Shown here: positions 21,976 through 22,139 of the stretch, one piece after another | Position numbering within the stretch: the first letter of the stretch is position 1 | Layout: every line of letters starts with the position of its first letter | Virus record (IMG/VR): IMGVR_UViG_3300007512_000225 | Span: 1 to 22,139 of that record | Reading direction: 5' to 3' (one strand) | DNA from: a virus | Length of the DNA: 22,139 nt | Notes under the pieces: model-generated | What the model saw: only the letters and a program-made list of their open reading frames with translations | Told to the model about the DNA's origin: nothing | The model's database searches: none | Position numbers and translations under genes: made by a program

Positions 21976-22139
21976 AACTTGGCGATTTTCTTAATTCGAT
22001 TAATTCTACCAAGAAGAACGCTTTGGACAACTGTCCAGAAGCAGAACGATTATATACACCCTTTGTAATAAATCGATGTTTGTCTTATTTCCCAGACACC
22101 ATTATGCAATCAAATGAAATGAATATGTCCAGTCACTTG
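21972..22139 (+). CDS. 62: Clamp loader small subunit gp62, N-terminal part (partial)
   Basis: The frame opens at ATG 21972, overlapping the previous stop as ATGA, and runs off the right edge after 56 codons. KLGDFLNSINSTKK is followed by YTPFVINRCLSYFPD and then a QSNEMN segment. T4 gp62 has a comparable block (FMVENALSQFPE ... AMNL), and in marine relatives the wording is still closer. gp62 is the subunit that, with four gp44 copies, opens the clamp. The place after 44 agrees, except for two genes in between. Only the start is seen, so confidence rests on this block and synteny. Confidence 0.82.
   Translation, partial: MKLGDFLNSINSTKKNALDNCPEAERLYTPFVINRCLSYFPDTIMQSNEMNMSSHL

Noticed and set aside
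1-22139. CRISPR arrays, transposons, attachment sites
   Set aside because: No regular direct repeats, transposase-like protein or terminal inverted repeats were seen on either strand.

Overview
This window is a contiguous piece of a T4-like tailed phage (myovirus) genome. It is AT-rich, every gene is on the + strand, and there are almost no intergenic gaps. The order terminase, sheath, tube, portal, prohead core/protease/scaffold and major capsid is the T4 order. It continues straight into uvsY, uvsW, 55, 47, 46, 45, 44 and 62. As I recall, this fused arrangement, with no vertex gene 24 after gene 23, is closer to marine T4-like phages (cyanophage or pelagiphage type) than to enteric T4. No photosynthesis gene, tRNA, transposon, CRISPR array or homing endonuclease is visible. 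The host cannot be named. The TTGACA/TATAAT promoters argue against a Bacteroidetes-type host and fit a proteobacterial or cyanobacterial RNA polymerase.

Region 1 (1-10809) is the virion module: the gp16 tail end, gp17, gp18, gp19, gp20, two small acidic prohead-core candidates, gp21 protease, gp22 scaffold, gp23 capsid, a strong UUCG-loop terminator, and a tail-tube-fold protein at the place where related phages carry gene 3. Exact T4-type late promoters (TATAAATA) lie before gp18, before the second core gene and before gp22. Weaker variants lie before gp23 and uvsW.

Region 2 (10810-14102) holds recombination and modification genes: uvsY, a dCMP-deaminase-like gene, uvsW, and a protein with an Sm-like N-terminus next to uvsW. 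A 163-base gap follows, which holds a promoter with dyad symmetry.

Region 3 (14103-22139) is a tightly coupled late-regulation and replication operon: late sigma factor gp55, gp47/gp46 nuclease, a lysine-rich unknown, T4-type RNase H, a small unknown in the rpbA position, clamp gp45, clamp loader gp44, a GroES/gp31-like co-chaperonin, a DruA-like (DUF4338-like) protein, and the start of gp62. Most junctions are 4-base ATGA or GTGA overlaps or directly abutting genes.

The genes work together as in T4. Early sigma70-type promoters would express uvsY, gp55 and the clamp group. gp55, with the clamp gp45 as coactivator, would switch on the TATAAATA late promoters of the capsid and tail module. 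gp46/47, UvsY and UvsW support recombination-dependent replication that supplies DNA to the gp17 packaging motor. The most unusual points are the two-gene cassette (GroES-like plus DruA-like) that separates the clamp-loader genes 44 and 62; three matching early promoters, two of them apparently leaderless and two with clear dyads; and a 4-codon leader reading frame at the gp55 start.
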